A stretch of DNA of 64,000 bases from Actinopolyspora alba (GTDB taxonomy: Bacteria > Actinomycetota > Actinomycetes > Mycobacteriales > Pseudonocardiaceae): contig NZ_FOMZ01000007.1 of the NCBI RefSeq assembly GCF_900112765.1, positions 186,001 to 250,000 of the forward strand, written 5' to 3'. Every line of letters starts with the position of its first letter. Position 1 is the first letter of the stretch. The translations under genes and the position numbers were made by a program. The notes under the pieces were generated by a model, which saw only the letters and a program-made list of their open reading frames with translations, was not told where the DNA came from and ran no database searches. Positions 1-8,860 of this stretch are shown piece after piece.

Positions 1-106
1 TACCCGTCCGGACGCTCCCGTTGGTCGGTGAGGTTTGAGCCCTCCTGCCACGGGGTAACGCGAGGCCGAACGGATCGCTCGATGCCCGAGTGGAGGTGTT
101 CGACGA

Positions 107-697
107 ATGGCCGGAAGCCTGAGCGGACTGCGCGTGGCTTTCCTGGTCGCCGGTGAAGGAGTCGAGCAGGTGGAGTTGACACGTCCCTGGCAAGCGGTCG
201 AGCAGGCCGGTGGCCGACCGGAGCTGGTTTCGGTTTCCTCCGGTTCCGTTCGGGCGTTCCACCATCTCGACAAGGCGGACACCTTCCCGGTGGACCGGAT
301 AGTCACCGACGCCGATGTGGCCGATTACGCGGGACTGGTCCTGCCCGGTGGTGTGGCGAACCCGGACGCCCTGCGCAGGGTGCCGGAAGCCGTTCGTTTC
401 GTCGCCGAGTTCTTCGCCGACCAGAAACCGGTCGCCGCGATCTGTCACGCCCCGTGGACGCTCATCGAGGCCGACGTGGTGCGTGGTCGGCGAATGACCT
501 CGTATCCGAGCCTGGCCACGGACCTGCGCAACGCCGGAGCCGAGTGGACCGACGAGCCGGTCGTCGTCGATTCCGGCCTGGTCACCAGCCGTAATCCCGA
601 TGATCTCGATGCCTTCTGCGCCAAGACGGTCGAGGAGATGGCCGAAGGCAGACATCGTTCCCAGGCCCGCGGCGCTCCCAGCTCCGGAACCGGATGA
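107..697 (+). CDS. DJ-1/PfpI family protein
   Basis: Cytoplasmic protein of the DJ-1/PfpI superfamily, the group that includes the PfpI/YhbO stress proteins described as proteases or deglycases; the substrate cannot be read from sequence. Cys113-His114 lies in the family's nucleophile elbow (AICHAPW, residues 111-117) and Glu17 in AGEGVE is the expected partner acid. The 196 residues are slightly longer than usual because of a Ser/Gly/Pro-rich tail after about residue 180. The ATG follows GGAGG at 92-96. It appears monocistronic, with a DUF2795 gene 270 bp downstream. The family call is firm, the activity is not. Confidence 0.85.
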   Translation: MAGSLSGLRVAFLVAGEGVEQVELTRPWQAVEQAGGRPELVSVSSGSVRAFHHLDKADTFPVDRIVTDADVADYAGLVLPGGVANPDALRRVPEAVRFVAEFFADQKPVAAICHAPWTLIEADVVRGRRMTSYPSLATDLRNAGAEWTDEPVVVDSGLVTSRNPDDLDAFCAKTVEEMAEGRHRSQARGAPSSGTG

Positions 698-970
698 ACT
701 GCGGGGTCGGACCCACGCGAACGGGGAGCGGGGCCGGGTTCTCGTTGCAGCGGAGGGAAGGGTCGTCTTCGAGGAACTGCCCCTGCCACTCACCGAGTTC
801 TCCGACGACGAACCGGCGCGGGTCGGTCCGCTGCCACAACGCTTCCGAAGCGAGCCTCTGCTGCGCTGCAGCGACGTGGGCGGTGGCGACTGATTCTCCC
901 GCACAGGGGCCCTCGCACAGGGGCCATCACCCGAGAACAACCCCAACACCCGAAAGAGAAGGAGCCTACC

Positions 971-1300
971 GTGGCTGTGGACCGAGCCGATCTGAGAACG
1001 AGTCTGTCCGGACTGGACTTCCCGGCGGGCAAGGACCGGATCGTCGAGTACGCGGAGAACAACGGTGCCGACGCGGAACTACTCGCCGCGTTGCGTGCCA
1101 TGCCGCGTGCCGACGAGTACGAGAACCTCACCGAGGTGGGGCGTTCGCTCCAACTCGATCCGGCTTCCCAGCAGGGGCAGACCGATGCCGACAAGGCCGA
1201 CCAGAACACCCGCCGTACCGCGGACGGATTGGCCGAGCACGAGACCGAGACGACGAGCAACCCCATCGTGGAGGAACTGGGGGAGAACCGCGGTAGTTGA
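971..1300 (+). CDS. DUF2795 domain protein
   Basis: Small acidic protein (109 aa) of unknown function. The first 60 residues match the DUF2795 pattern: a Leu-x-x-Leu-x-Phe-Pro-Ala segment, KDRIVEYAENNGA, then a leucine-rich helix ending in an MPRADEY-like motif. Such domains are common in actinobacteria and have been assumed to be small helical regulatory modules. Residues 65-109 are polar, rich in Gln/Thr/Glu and probably disordered. The GTG start follows an AAGGAG a few bases upstream. No signal peptide or membrane segment is visible. Confidence 0.75.
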   Translation: MAVDRADLRTSLSGLDFPAGKDRIVEYAENNGADAELLAALRAMPRADEYENLTEVGRSLQLDPASQQGQTDADKADQNTRRTADGLAEHETETTSNPIVEELGENRGS

Positions 1301-1441
1301 GCGCGGTTCCACGTTTGCGCTCTCGCGTTCAGGGGCCGACATCGGACAGCCAACACCCTACTTCGGCCCTCCGCGAGGGTCGGTGGGTAGCCGCTTCCGG
1401 CGCTGCCTCATCCGTCCCGGTTGGCACCGGACCGTGTGGAG

Positions 1442-2674
1442 TCAGTCGACCAGCGCCTGGTACACCAGCGCCTGCAGCCGTGTCCTGATCGGGTGAGCGC
1501 TGGAGGGCATCAGCTGGGTCAGGAAGAGCACGGTCAGGTCCTCGCCGGGATCCACCCAGAACGCGGTGCTCGCCATTCCGCCCCAGGCGTACTGGCCCTG
1601 CGAGGACAGCACCTTCGAGGCCTGCGGGCGGTCGGTTACCGAGAATCCCAGCCCGAATCCCTTCCCCGCGTTGGTGGACTCGGAGAACGAGCCCATCGCC
1701 GTCTCGGCCAGATCAGCTCCGCCCGGCAGGTGGTTGCGGGTCATGAAGCCGACCGTGCGGTTGCTCAGCAGCCGGTTGCCGTCGAGTACCCCGCCGCCGA
1801 GCAGCATCTGCGTGAAGCGGTGGTAGTCGCGTGCGGACGAGACCAGGCCGCCACCTCCGGAAAGTACCCGGGGGCGGCTGGTGCTCACCCGGTTCAACCG
1901 CTCGTTGCGTACGGCGCGGCGCGTGCGGTCCACGCTGTAGAGCGCGGCCAGCCGGTCCAGCTCCGACTCCGCCACCGCGAAATCGGTGTCGCGCATGTCC
2001 AGTGGTTCGAAGACGTTCGCTCGGAAGAATTCGTCGAGCGTGCTGCCGGAGATCACCTCGATCACGCGTCCGAGCACGTCGGTCGCCACCGAGTAGTTCC
2101 AGGCCGTACCGGGGTCGAACAGCAGTGGCAGCCGTGCCCACGCGGCACACGCCCCGGCCAGATCGAGTTCGGCAGGGTAACCGTTCTCGAACCCCTGCTC
2201 GCGATAAATCTGGTCCACCGGGTGGATCCGGTGGAAGCCGTAGGTGAGTCCGGCGGTGTGGGTGAGCAGGTGCCAGATCCTGATCGGTTCGGTGGCGGGG
2301 CGCGTCTGTGCGGCGGCGGCCGAGCCCCCGGTGTAGACGCGGGGCTGGTCGAACTCCGGAAGGTACTCGGCCACCGGGTCGGTGAGTTCCAGCAGCCCCC
2401 GTTCGTAGAGCATCATCGCGGCCACCGAGGTGACCGGTTTGCTCATCGAGTAGATGCGAAAGATCGTGTCCGTCTCCACCGGGAGTCCTGCTTCCAGGTC
2501 ACGCATCCCGTGGGTGCGCAGGTATGCGATCTTGCCGTGCCGCGCGATCAACACCAGCCAGCCGGGCAGCCTGCCGTCGGTGACGTAGTCGGCGAAATGC
2601 TGTTCGATCCGTTCCAGCCGCGTCGGGCAGAGCCCCACATCGGTGGGCTCGACCTCGGTTTGCAGTTGCCCCAC
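1442..2674 (-). CDS. Serine hydrolase, class C beta-lactamase / esterase EstB family
   Basis: Penicillin-binding-protein-like serine hydrolase (410 aa). Ser76 and Lys79 form the SxxK motif (YSMSKP). A Trp-Asn-Tyr-Ser-Val segment near residue 180 stands for the YxN motif, and WGGMAS near residue 370 lies where the KTG-type strand is expected. The WNYSVATDVLG spelling is typical of the EstB/lipolytic branch rather than of true AmpC enzymes, so an esterase or D-amino-acid peptide hydrolase is more likely than antibiotic resistance. No signal peptide is seen, suggesting a cytoplasmic enzyme. It converges on the DUF2795 gene and is read from its own promoter in the 2675-2999 gap. Confidence 0.85.
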   Translation of the reverse strand: MGQLQTEVEPTDVGLCPTRLERIEQHFADYVTDGRLPGWLVLIARHGKIAYLRTHGMRDLEAGLPVETDTIFRIYSMSKPVTSVAAMMLYERGLLELTDPVAEYLPEFDQPRVYTGGSAAAAQTRPATEPIRIWHLLTHTAGLTYGFHRIHPVDQIYREQGFENGYPAELDLAGACAAWARLPLLFDPGTAWNYSVATDVLGRVIEVISGSTLDEFFRANVFEPLDMRDTDFAVAESELDRLAALYSVDRTRRAVRNERLNRVSTSRPRVLSGGGGLVSSARDYHRFTQMLLGGGVLDGNRLLSNRTVGFMTRNHLPGGADLAETAMGSFSESTNAGKGFGLGFSVTDRPQASKVLSSQGQYAWGGMASTAFWVDPGEDLTVLFLTQLMPSSAHPIRTRLQALVYQALVD

Positions 2675-2999
2675 GCCGAACTCCTCTCCGCATCCGCCCC
2701 GTCGCTTCGGCTCCGCGTTGCTTCGACCCCGTCCGCCGACGATTCACACCGCCGATGGTTGACGCCGCCGAGGATTCACGGTGGAACGGTGTCGTCCCGA
2801 AACGCCGGAAAACCACGGTCCCACCGCATTCTGATACATCCCGCCCCGTCGCGACAGCGACGATCCGAGTGTGTCGTTCTCGCCCGTTCGGCCGAGGGCG
2901 CGTTCCGCGTGGTTTGCGTGCGACGCGCTCGCGGGTAGCCGTGCTGGCAGCCGTTCCCGCCGGTTCGGGTGAAGCAGTGGAAGTGAGAGGGAGGCGACC
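2675..2999. other. Intergenic region between divergent genes
   Basis: A 325 bp gap between the divergent starts of the serine hydrolase and the DUF5709-type gene. It must hold promoters for both. Both strands contain open frames across it, but they are Arg/Ser/Pro-rich reading-frame shadows with no ribosome binding site or recognisable family. No convincing hairpin or repeat was found. Confidence 0.4.
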
Positions 3000-3527
3000 A
3001 TGTCGGATCCGTTCGACGGTGAGACTCCTTCGGCGGACGAGACGGTCTCCGAGGGGGACCGGGCCAGAGACCCCGCCCAACTGCAGTCGGCCGCCGATCT
3101 GGACGAGGACGAACTCGCCGCGGACCCGTTGGAGGAGGGGCTCGAACCCCCCGATGACTGGTCCCGCGTGAGTCGGCAGCGCCCGACACCGAGCGAACAG
3201 GCGGAGGGGGCCGACTTGGAGAGCAGACTGGCGGAGCAACGCCCCGATTTCGACGCGGGTGGTGCGGACGTGCTCGACGCCTCGTCGGTCACCGGCTCGA
3301 CGGACTCCCGTGACGAGCCCGGTGAGCCCGGTGAGACCGGTGGGGAAGGGATCGCCGAGGATGAGCGTCCGATCCGGACCTTCCACGCCGACGTGCTGGA
3401 AGCGGAACAGGTGGAGAGCACCGGGCGCAGCGCCTCGTCAACCGAGGGCATCGAGGCCACCGATCCCGGAGTCGTGCAACGGGCACCGGAGGAGGACGCC
3501 GAACGGGTGGAGGACGATGGAAGCTGA
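3000..3527 (+). CDS. DUF5709-like acidic protein
   Basis: Very acidic, low-complexity protein (175 aa) with no membrane segment. Residues 25-80 resemble the actinobacterial DUF5709 pattern: a QLQ...DLDEDELAADPLEEGLEPP segment, then W-S-R and a T-x-x-E-Q-A-E-G motif leading into LESRLAEQRPD. The function of that family is unknown. The rest is Asp/Glu/Ser-rich and likely disordered. A GGGAGG lies just before the ATG. Its last 11 bases overlap the start of the downstream alpha/beta hydrolase, so the two are probably translationally coupled. Confidence 0.6.
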   Translation: MSDPFDGETPSADETVSEGDRARDPAQLQSAADLDEDELAADPLEEGLEPPDDWSRVSRQRPTPSEQAEGADLESRLAEQRPDFDAGGADVLDASSVTGSTDSRDEPGEPGETGGEGIAEDERPIRTFHADVLEAEQVESTGRSASSTEGIEATDPGVVQRAPEEDAERVEDDGS

Positions 3528-4221
3528 GCGGGACACCACAGCCGCGACCCCCGCCGGGCGAGAAGTGTCGTTGCCCGCGAGGGAGACCAGCGGTGACGAG
3601 GAGTTGACCGGTGATCTGGCCGGAGTCGACAACCCGGGTGGACTCGTGGTTTTCGTGCACGGCAGTGGTTCCTCGCGGCACAGTCCGCGCAACATCGCCG
3701 TGGCCGAACGGCTGAACGAGATGGGGCTGACCACGTTGCTGTTGGACCTGTTGACTCCCCGAGAACGGCTCCAGGACGAGCGCGACGGCAGGATCCGGTT
3801 CGACGTCGAGTTGCTGACCGCCAGGGTGCTGGGGGTGCTCGACTGGATCTCCGAGCGTGCCGAACTGCGGCAACGCCCGTTGGGGTTGTTCGGTGCCAGC
3901 ACCGGGGCGGCCGCCGCCCTGGGAGCGGCCGTCCGCAGACCGCACGACGTGCGCGCGGTGGTGTCGCGCGGCGGACGTCCCGATCTGACCCCCGAGCGGG
4001 TCGCCGCCCTGCGGGCACCGACGCTGTTGATCGTGGGCGAGCGCGACAGCGAGGTGCTGCGGCTCAACGAGAACGTGGCTCGACACCTCCCGGTCGAGCA
4101 CGAGGTGCACCGGGTGCCCGGTGCCACTCACCTGTTCGAGGAGAACGGTGCGCTGCGACAGGTTGCCGAGGCCGCCGGTGCCTGGTTCTCGCGTTATCTG
4201 TCCACCACGGCCACCGCCTGA
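3517..4221 (+). CDS. Alpha/beta hydrolase (dienelactone hydrolase-like)
   Basis: Cytoplasmic alpha/beta hydrolase of 234 aa. VVFVHGSGSSRHS supplies the oxyanion-hole HG motif, GASTG is the nucleophile elbow, GERDSEV carries the likely acid, and ATHLF near the C-terminus carries the catalytic His. The spacing suits the small dienelactone hydrolase/phosphoribosyltransferase-associated hydrolases rather than lipases. I chose the ATG at 3517 because it overlaps the end of the upstream DUF5709-like gene and follows GGAGGAC; an earlier in-frame start would only add Arg/Pro-rich shadow sequence. The substrate is unknown. Confidence 0.8.
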   Translation: MEAERDTTAATPAGREVSLPARETSGDEELTGDLAGVDNPGGLVVFVHGSGSSRHSPRNIAVAERLNEMGLTTLLLDLLTPRERLQDERDGRIRFDVELLTARVLGVLDWISERAELRQRPLGLFGASTGAAAALGAAVRRPHDVRAVVSRGGRPDLTPERVAALRAPTLLIVGERDSEVLRLNENVARHLPVEHEVHRVPGATHLFEENGALRQVAEAAGAWFSRYLSTTATA

Positions 4222-4429
4222 GTCCGGGGTGTCAGCCCGACCGTGGATTCGTGACCCCCGGGATTCGCCACGCCGCGGAGCGGAGCCGTTCGCCGCGCGG
4301 CGCGGGCTGTTTTCGTGCCGTTGTCGAACTACTAGGGTAACCGGGGTTACTGTTCGGTAATTCTCGGTCGAGTACTTCCCGGGCGTCGAGCGTGGGCTCG
4401 ACGCCCGGTCGTTGCGCGAAAGGACGTCA

Positions 4430-5290
4430 GTGGTGGGGCAGATCCAACGTGTCGGTGTCGTGGGTGGCGGTCTGATGGGCTCGGGTATCGCCGAGGTGAG
4501 TATCCGGGCAGGTCTCGACGTGGTGCTTTCCGAGATCGACGAGAGCGCGGCGGAGGCGGCCCGGGCGCGGATCCGGAAGTCCATGGACCGCGCGGTCGGC
4601 AGCGGCAAGCTCGCCGAGGAGGACCGGGACGCGGCACTGGGCCGGTTGCGCATCACCAACGAACTGGCCGAGCAGGCCGACCGGCAGCTGGTGGTCGAGG
4701 CCGTGGCCGAGAACCCGGACATCAAGACCGGCGTGTTCGCCGAGCTCGACAGGGTGGTCACCGACCGGGACGCGGTACTGGCCTCCAACACCTCGTCCAT
4801 TCCGATCGCCAAGCTTGCGGGGGCCACCGAGCGACCCGGCAGCGTCATCGGTGTCCACTTCTTCAATCCGGTTCCGGTGCTCAAACTCGTCGAACTGGTA
4901 CCCGCGCTGGTCACCTCGGAGGAAACAGTGCGGGTGGCCTCGGCGTTCGCCACCGAACAGCTCGGTAAGCAACCCATCAGGGCGCAGGACAGGGCCGGTT
5001 TCGTGGTCAACGCGCTGCTGGTGCCGTACCTGCTCTCCGCGGTGCGGATGTACGAGGGCGGCTTCGCCGCTGCCGAGGACATCGACAACGGGATGGTGCT
5101 CGGCTGTGCTCACCCGATGGGACCGTTGACGCTGGCCGACATGGTCGGGCTGGACACGATCGTCGCCATCGCCGACTCGATGCACGCCGAGTACGGCGAT
5201 CCCGGTTACGCGGCCCCGCCGTTGCTGCGGCGCATGGTCGACGCCGGACTGAACGGCAAGAAGTCGGGGCGGGGGTTCTACGACTACTGA
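4430..5290 (+). CDS. fadB2: 3-hydroxybutyryl-CoA dehydrogenase
   Basis: NAD-dependent 3-hydroxyacyl-CoA dehydrogenase converting 3-hydroxybutyryl-CoA and acetoacetyl-CoA in fatty acid or polyester metabolism. The N-terminal Rossmann fold shows GGGLMGSG at about residues 12-19. SNTSSIPI and GVHFFNPVPVL are the family's active-site segments, the latter with the catalytic His. The C-terminal half (AGFVVNALLVPYL, MGPLTLADMVGLD) is the helical dimerisation domain. From the GTG at 4430, preceded by GAAAGGA, the length is 286 aa, the size of single-domain FadB2/Hbd enzymes. A strong hairpin follows, so the gene seems to end its transcript there. Confidence 0.93.
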   Translation: MVGQIQRVGVVGGGLMGSGIAEVSIRAGLDVVLSEIDESAAEAARARIRKSMDRAVGSGKLAEEDRDAALGRLRITNELAEQADRQLVVEAVAENPDIKTGVFAELDRVVTDRDAVLASNTSSIPIAKLAGATERPGSVIGVHFFNPVPVLKLVELVPALVTSEETVRVASAFATEQLGKQPIRAQDRAGFVVNALLVPYLLSAVRMYEGGFAAAEDIDNGMVLGCAHPMGPLTLADMVGLDTIVAIADSMHAEYGDPGYAAPPLLRRMVDAGLNGKKSGRGFYDY

Positions 5291-5311
5291 GGTCCGGCTG
5301 CCACCGGAGCT

Positions 5312-5357
5312 CGGCCGAGGGCATGCGGCGCGGACCCGCACCGCATGCCCTCGGCCG
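5312..5357. terminator. Bidirectional hairpin terminator
   Basis: Perfect 17-bp inverted repeat (5312-5328 with 5341-5357, arms starting CGGCCGAGGGC and ending GCCCTCGGCCG) around a 12-base loop. It lies between the convergent dehydrogenase and GntR genes. There is no long U tract, as is usual for high-GC actinobacterial terminators. Confidence 0.75.
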
Positions 5358-5368
5358 GTGGTGCCCGG

Positions 5369-6025
5369 TCAACCGTTAGCGGTCTCGTCCAGCGTCGCCC
5401 GCAACGCCGCCACGGCGTGTTCCCGGTGTCGTCGCAGCAGCTCGGCCAGTTCCGCGCCGTCGCGCGCCTCGAAGGCGCGCACTATCGCCTCGTGTTCCTC
5501 GAGCACGCGACTCCGGTTGTCGGGGGCGTTGTAGTACACCGCCCGGTAGGCGTCGGTGGTGTCCCACAGCGTGCGCACCATGCGCATCAGCCACGGCATG
5601 TCCGCCGGCTCCAGTATCGCGAAGTGGAACCGACGGTTGGCCGCGATCATCTCCACCAGGTCGTCGTTCGCCGCGGCCTCGACGACGGCACGCAGCTCCG
5701 CCCGCACCGCCGCGGAGTCCGCCTCACCGGCCTTGGTGGCCGAAACCAGGGCGGCCTCGGTCTCCAGCAGTTCGCGTAACCGGTAGACCTCGAGCAGGTC
5801 CGCCAGCGACAGCTCGGCGACCGTGTAGCCCCGGTGCGGGCGGTAGACCACCTGTCCCTCCGCCTCCAGCGTTTTGAGTGCCTCCCGGAGCGGTACTCGG
5901 CTGACCCCCAGTTCGTGCGCCACGCTGTCCTGCCGTATCGGCTGGTTCGGCGCAAGCTGACGGGACAGGATCGCCCTGCGCAGCTCGTCGAGCACGAACT
6001 GCTGGGTTGTCGGCGGTCGTGGCAT
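5369..6025 (-). CDS. GntR family (FadR/FCD subfamily) regulator
   Basis: Transcription factor of 218 aa. Residues 5-72 form the GntR winged helix (RQDSVAHELGVSRVPLREAL is the recognition region and the Tyr-Arg-Pro-His-Arg-Gly-Tyr wing follows). Residues 80-210 form the all-helical FCD effector domain, with metal-binding-type His and Arg residues. It is divergent from a CoA-transferase/glutaryl-CoA dehydrogenase operon. FCD regulators usually repress their neighbouring catabolic operon and release DNA on binding a carboxylic acid, so a dicarboxylate such as glutarate is the likely ligand (inference). Confidence 0.9.
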   Translation of the reverse strand: MPRPPTTQQFVLDELRRAILSRQLAPNQPIRQDSVAHELGVSRVPLREALKTLEAEGQVVYRPHRGYTVAELSLADLLEVYRLRELLETEAALVSATKAGEADSAAVRAELRAVVEAAANDDLVEMIAANRRFHFAILEPADMPWLMRMVRTLWDTTDAYRAVYYNAPDNRSRVLEEHEAIVRAFEARDGAELAELLRRHREHAVAALRATLDETANG

Positions 6026-6161
6026 CTCACTCCCGTTATCCGCTGTCGGAGTCGAGTGTCCGTGGAACCTCTTCGTGCGCCCGACGGGCCCGTGGTCTCC
6101 GGGAAAGCCGTTACTGGACCGATGCGGTCGGAGGGGTAGTCCCTCTCACGTTCGGTTCGGC

Positions 6162-6197
6162 TTGACCGGCGCCCGCTCAACTGTATATTGGATCCAA
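6162..6197 (+). promoter_or_regulatory. Promoter with FCD-type operator for the CoA-transferase operon
   Basis: TTGACC at 6162-6167 and TATATT at 6184-6189, 16 bp apart, form a good sigma-70-type promoter reading toward the CoA-transferase. The 10-bp palindrome TTGGATCCAA at 6188-6197 overlaps the end of the -10 element and would cover the transcription start. It fits the short T-G-G-N-N-C-C-A core seen for many GntR/FCD operators, so occupancy by the divergently encoded regulator would block initiation. Confidence 0.6.
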
Positions 6198-6341
6198 CCT
6201 TACGCCGCCGCAAGACTTCCGTACCACCGAAGCCGTTGAGGTGATCACACTCGGCCAGCCGAAAGGCCGTCGTACGGCGGTGGCGGAGGACACCGACAGG
6301 ACGCGGTACGCGCCGCGAACGCGAGAAAAGGTGAGACCCGA

Positions 6342-7562
6342 ATGACGCGGACTCTGCCGCTGGAGGGGGTGCTCGTCGCGGACTTCAGCCGGGTGCTCGC
6401 GGGGCCCTACGCGACTATGCTGCTCGCCGATCTCGGCGCCACCGTCGTCAAGGTCGAACGCCCCGACACCGGGGACGACACCCGGTCCTGGGGGCCGCCG
6501 TGGACCGAATCGGGCTCCGCCTACTTCGAATCGCTGAATCGGGGGAAGCACAGCGTCACCCTCGACCTGGCCGCGGAGCGCGACCGTGCTGCCGCGATCG
6601 AGCTCGCGCGCCGCGCCGACGTGCTGGTGGAGAACCACAAGCCGGGCTCGCTGCGGCGGTTCGGGCTCGACTACGAGAGTCTCCGAACGGACAACCCCGG
6701 CCTGCTCTACGTCTCCGTATCCGGTTTCGGCAGCGCGGAAGGAGCGGAGCTGGCCGGGTACGACTTCGTGGTGCAGGCCGTCGGCGGACTGATGAGCATC
6801 ACAGGTGAGCCGGACGGGCCGCCCAACAAGGTGGGCGTGGCCGTGGTCGACGTGCTCACCGGCAAGGACGCGGCGCTCGGTGTCCTGGCCGCGCTGCGGC
6901 AGCGCGAGTCCACCGGCCGAGGCCAGCACATCGAGGTCAATCTGCTCTCCAGCCTGCTTTCCGGGTTGGTCAACCAGGTCGGCGGTTTCCTGGCGACCGG
7001 TGAGAGCCCGGGACGCATGGGCAACCGGCATCCCAGCATCGCCCCCTACGAGACACTGCGTTGTGAGGACGCGTCGCTCGCCGTGGCGGTGGGCAACGAC
7101 GAGCAGTTCCGCAGGTTCACCGAAACCCTCGGGCTCGTCGGAATGGCCGACGACCCGCGGTTCGCCACCAACGCGGACCGGGTGCACAACCGCGAGGAGC
7201 TCGTGGTCGAGCTGGAGAACGTGCTCGGGGCACGTCCGGCAGCCGCCTGGCAGCACCGGCTGCAGCGGATGGGAATCGCCTGTGGGCAGGTCAACGACCT
7301 GGCCGATGCGGTGCGCTACGCGGAGTCCCTGGGGCTGGACCCCACCATTTCCCCCGGCACTGGGGAAGCCCCGTCGGTGCGCAACCCGATAGGACTGTCC
7401 GAGTCCGGCCACGCCGACCCAACCCCGCCACCGCGGTTGGGCGAACACAACACCGAGATCCTCGACTGGCTGCTCGGCCGCGGGGAGCCGCCGGCCGCGC
7501 CCGAGCCGGGATCGCGCGCTCGCGATCTCACCGGTTCGGGGATGGACATTCACCCGATCTGA
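6342..7562 (+). CDS. CaiB/BaiF (family III) CoA-transferase
   Basis: Class III CoA-transferase of 406 aa that moves CoA between acyl-CoA and free acid through an aspartyl anhydride. Family marks: DFSRVLAGPYATMLLADLGA near the N-terminus, KVERPDTGDDTR, LNRGKHSVTLDL, NHKPGSL, and VVDVLTGKDAALG, with the conserved Asp of the family at about residue 170. Placed 23 bp before a glutaryl-CoA dehydrogenase, it most likely activates glutarate using succinyl-CoA or another donor, like mammalian SUGCT. A ribosome binding site (AAAGGTGAG) precedes the ATG. The family is certain, the substrate is inferred from context. Confidence 0.88.
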   Translation: MTRTLPLEGVLVADFSRVLAGPYATMLLADLGATVVKVERPDTGDDTRSWGPPWTESGSAYFESLNRGKHSVTLDLAAERDRAAAIELARRADVLVENHKPGSLRRFGLDYESLRTDNPGLLYVSVSGFGSAEGAELAGYDFVVQAVGGLMSITGEPDGPPNKVGVAVVDVLTGKDAALGVLAALRQRESTGRGQHIEVNLLSSLLSGLVNQVGGFLATGESPGRMGNRHPSIAPYETLRCEDASLAVAVGNDEQFRRFTETLGLVGMADDPRFATNADRVHNREELVVELENVLGARPAAAWQHRLQRMGIACGQVNDLADAVRYAESLGLDPTISPGTGEAPSVRNPIGLSESGHADPTPPPRLGEHNTEILDWLLGRGEPPAAPEPGSRARDLTGSGMDIHPI

Positions 7563-7585
7563 CGCGTCCTTGGAGGCATGAGCAG

Positions 7586-8776
7586 ATGAACGCCGGATCC
7601 CGCCCGGACTTCGATCCCCGCGACCCGCTGGGTATCGACGACGAGCTCAGCACCGAACAACTGGCCATCCGGGACAGCGTCCGGGCGCTGTGTCGCGACC
7701 GGGTGCAGCCCTACGTGGGGGAGTGGTTCGAGAACGGTGAGCTGCCCGCCGCGCGCGAGCTGGCACGTGAACTCGGTGGGCTCGGCGTGCTGGGCATGCA
7801 TCTGGACGGTTACGGCTGTGCCGGGATGTCGGCTGTGGACTACGGCGTGGCCTGCGAGGAGCTGGAAGCGTGTGACTCCGGTCTGCGCTCGCTGGTGTCG
7901 GTGCAGGGCTCGCTGGCGATGTTCGCCCTCTGGCGTTGGGGCTCCGAGGAGCAGAAGCAGCACTGGCTGCCGAGCATGGCGGCCGGTGAGGCCATCGGCT
8001 GTTTCGGACTGACCGAACCCGACCACGGCTCGGATCCTGCCTCGATGCGCACCTCGGCACGTCGGGACGGTACCGACTGGGTCATCAACGGTCGCAAGAT
8101 GTGGATCACCAACGGCACGATCGCCGATGTCGCGGTCGTCTGGGCGAGCACCGACGAGGGCATCCGCGGCTTCGTCGTGCCCACCGACACGCCGGGATTC
8201 GCCGCGCCGGAGATGCGGCACAAGCTCTCGCTGCGCGCTTCCGTGACCAGTGAACTCGTCCTCGACGACGTCCGCTTGCCGCAGGATGCCGTATTGCCGG
8301 AGGTGACCGGGCTGCGTGGTCCGTTGAGCTGTTTGAACGAGGCCAGGTACGGCATCGTCTGGGGAGCCACCGGGGCCGCGCACAGCTGTCTGCGCGCGGC
8401 GCTGGACTACTCCACCTCGCGCGAGCAGTTCGGCAAACCCCTGGCCGGGCACCAGCTCACCCAGTCCAAGCTCGCCGACATGGCGGTGCGGGTGCACAAC
8501 GGGCGGTTGCTCGCACTGCACCTCGGCAGGCGCAAGGACGAGGGCAGGCTGCTGCCGCAGCAGGTCAGCTTCGGGAAGCTGGACAACGTGCGCGGCGCGC
8601 TGGAGGTGGCGCGTACCGCGCGGACCGTGTTGGGTGCCAACGGCATCTCGCTGGAGTACCCGGTGATGCGACACATGACCAATCTCGAGTCGGTGCTGAC
8701 CTACGAGGGAACCTCCGAGATGCACGCGCTGACGATCGGCGCCGCGATGACGGGGGTGCAGGCCTTCCGGGACTGA
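7586..8776 (+). CDS. gcdH: Glutaryl-CoA dehydrogenase-type acyl-CoA dehydrogenase
   Basis: FAD-dependent acyl-CoA dehydrogenase (396 aa), probably converting glutaryl-CoA to crotonyl-CoA and CO2 and passing electrons to ETF. CFGLTEPDHGSDPASM is the flavin-binding acyl-CoA dehydrogenase signature. RYGIVWGATGAA with YSTSREQFGKPLAGHQL is the spelling seen in GcdH. Glu374 in TYEGTSEMH is the catalytic base at the GcdH position. It shares an operon with the upstream CoA-transferase, and the crotonyl-CoA product would feed the 3-hydroxyacyl-CoA dehydrogenase at 4430. A palindromic repeat directly after the stop may terminate the operon. Confidence 0.9.
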   Translation: MNAGSRPDFDPRDPLGIDDELSTEQLAIRDSVRALCRDRVQPYVGEWFENGELPAARELARELGGLGVLGMHLDGYGCAGMSAVDYGVACEELEACDSGLRSLVSVQGSLAMFALWRWGSEEQKQHWLPSMAAGEAIGCFGLTEPDHGSDPASMRTSARRDGTDWVINGRKMWITNGTIADVAVVWASTDEGIRGFVVPTDTPGFAAPEMRHKLSLRASVTSELVLDDVRLPQDAVLPEVTGLRGPLSCLNEARYGIVWGATGAAHSCLRAALDYSTSREQFGKPLAGHQLTQSKLADMAVRVHNGRLLALHLGRRKDEGRLLPQQVSFGKLDNVRGALEVARTARTVLGANGISLEYPVMRHMTNLESVLTYEGTSEMHALTIGAAMTGVQAFRD

Positions 8777-8784
8777 CCGGGGCG

Positions 8785-8860
8785 GCGGCGATTTCTCGCG
8801 AAATCGCCGCGCCGGTGCGCCTGGAGAACAGGGGTGGCGGCGATTTCTGGCGAAATGTGC
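8785..8860. repeat. Two copies of a GATTTC-TCGC-GAAATC palindrome
   Basis: Copy one (8785-8810) is a perfect 11-bp stem, GCGGCGATTTC and its complement, around a TCGC loop. Copy two (about 8837-8860) keeps the left arm and the GAAAT of the right arm but then diverges. Two related copies occur at 48461-48547. The first copy sits 8 bp after the gcdH stop and could act as its terminator. Confidence 0.7.

Noticed and set aside
698-970. Possible coding stretch ending at 893 with an acidic, protein-like end
   Set aside because: No start codon or ribosome binding site in frame after the PfpI stop, and no family match by eye.
1421-2938. Plus-strand 505-codon frame opposite the serine hydrolase
   Set aside because: Antisense shadow caused by high GC at third positions; the minus-strand gene has clear SxxK and WNYSV motifs.
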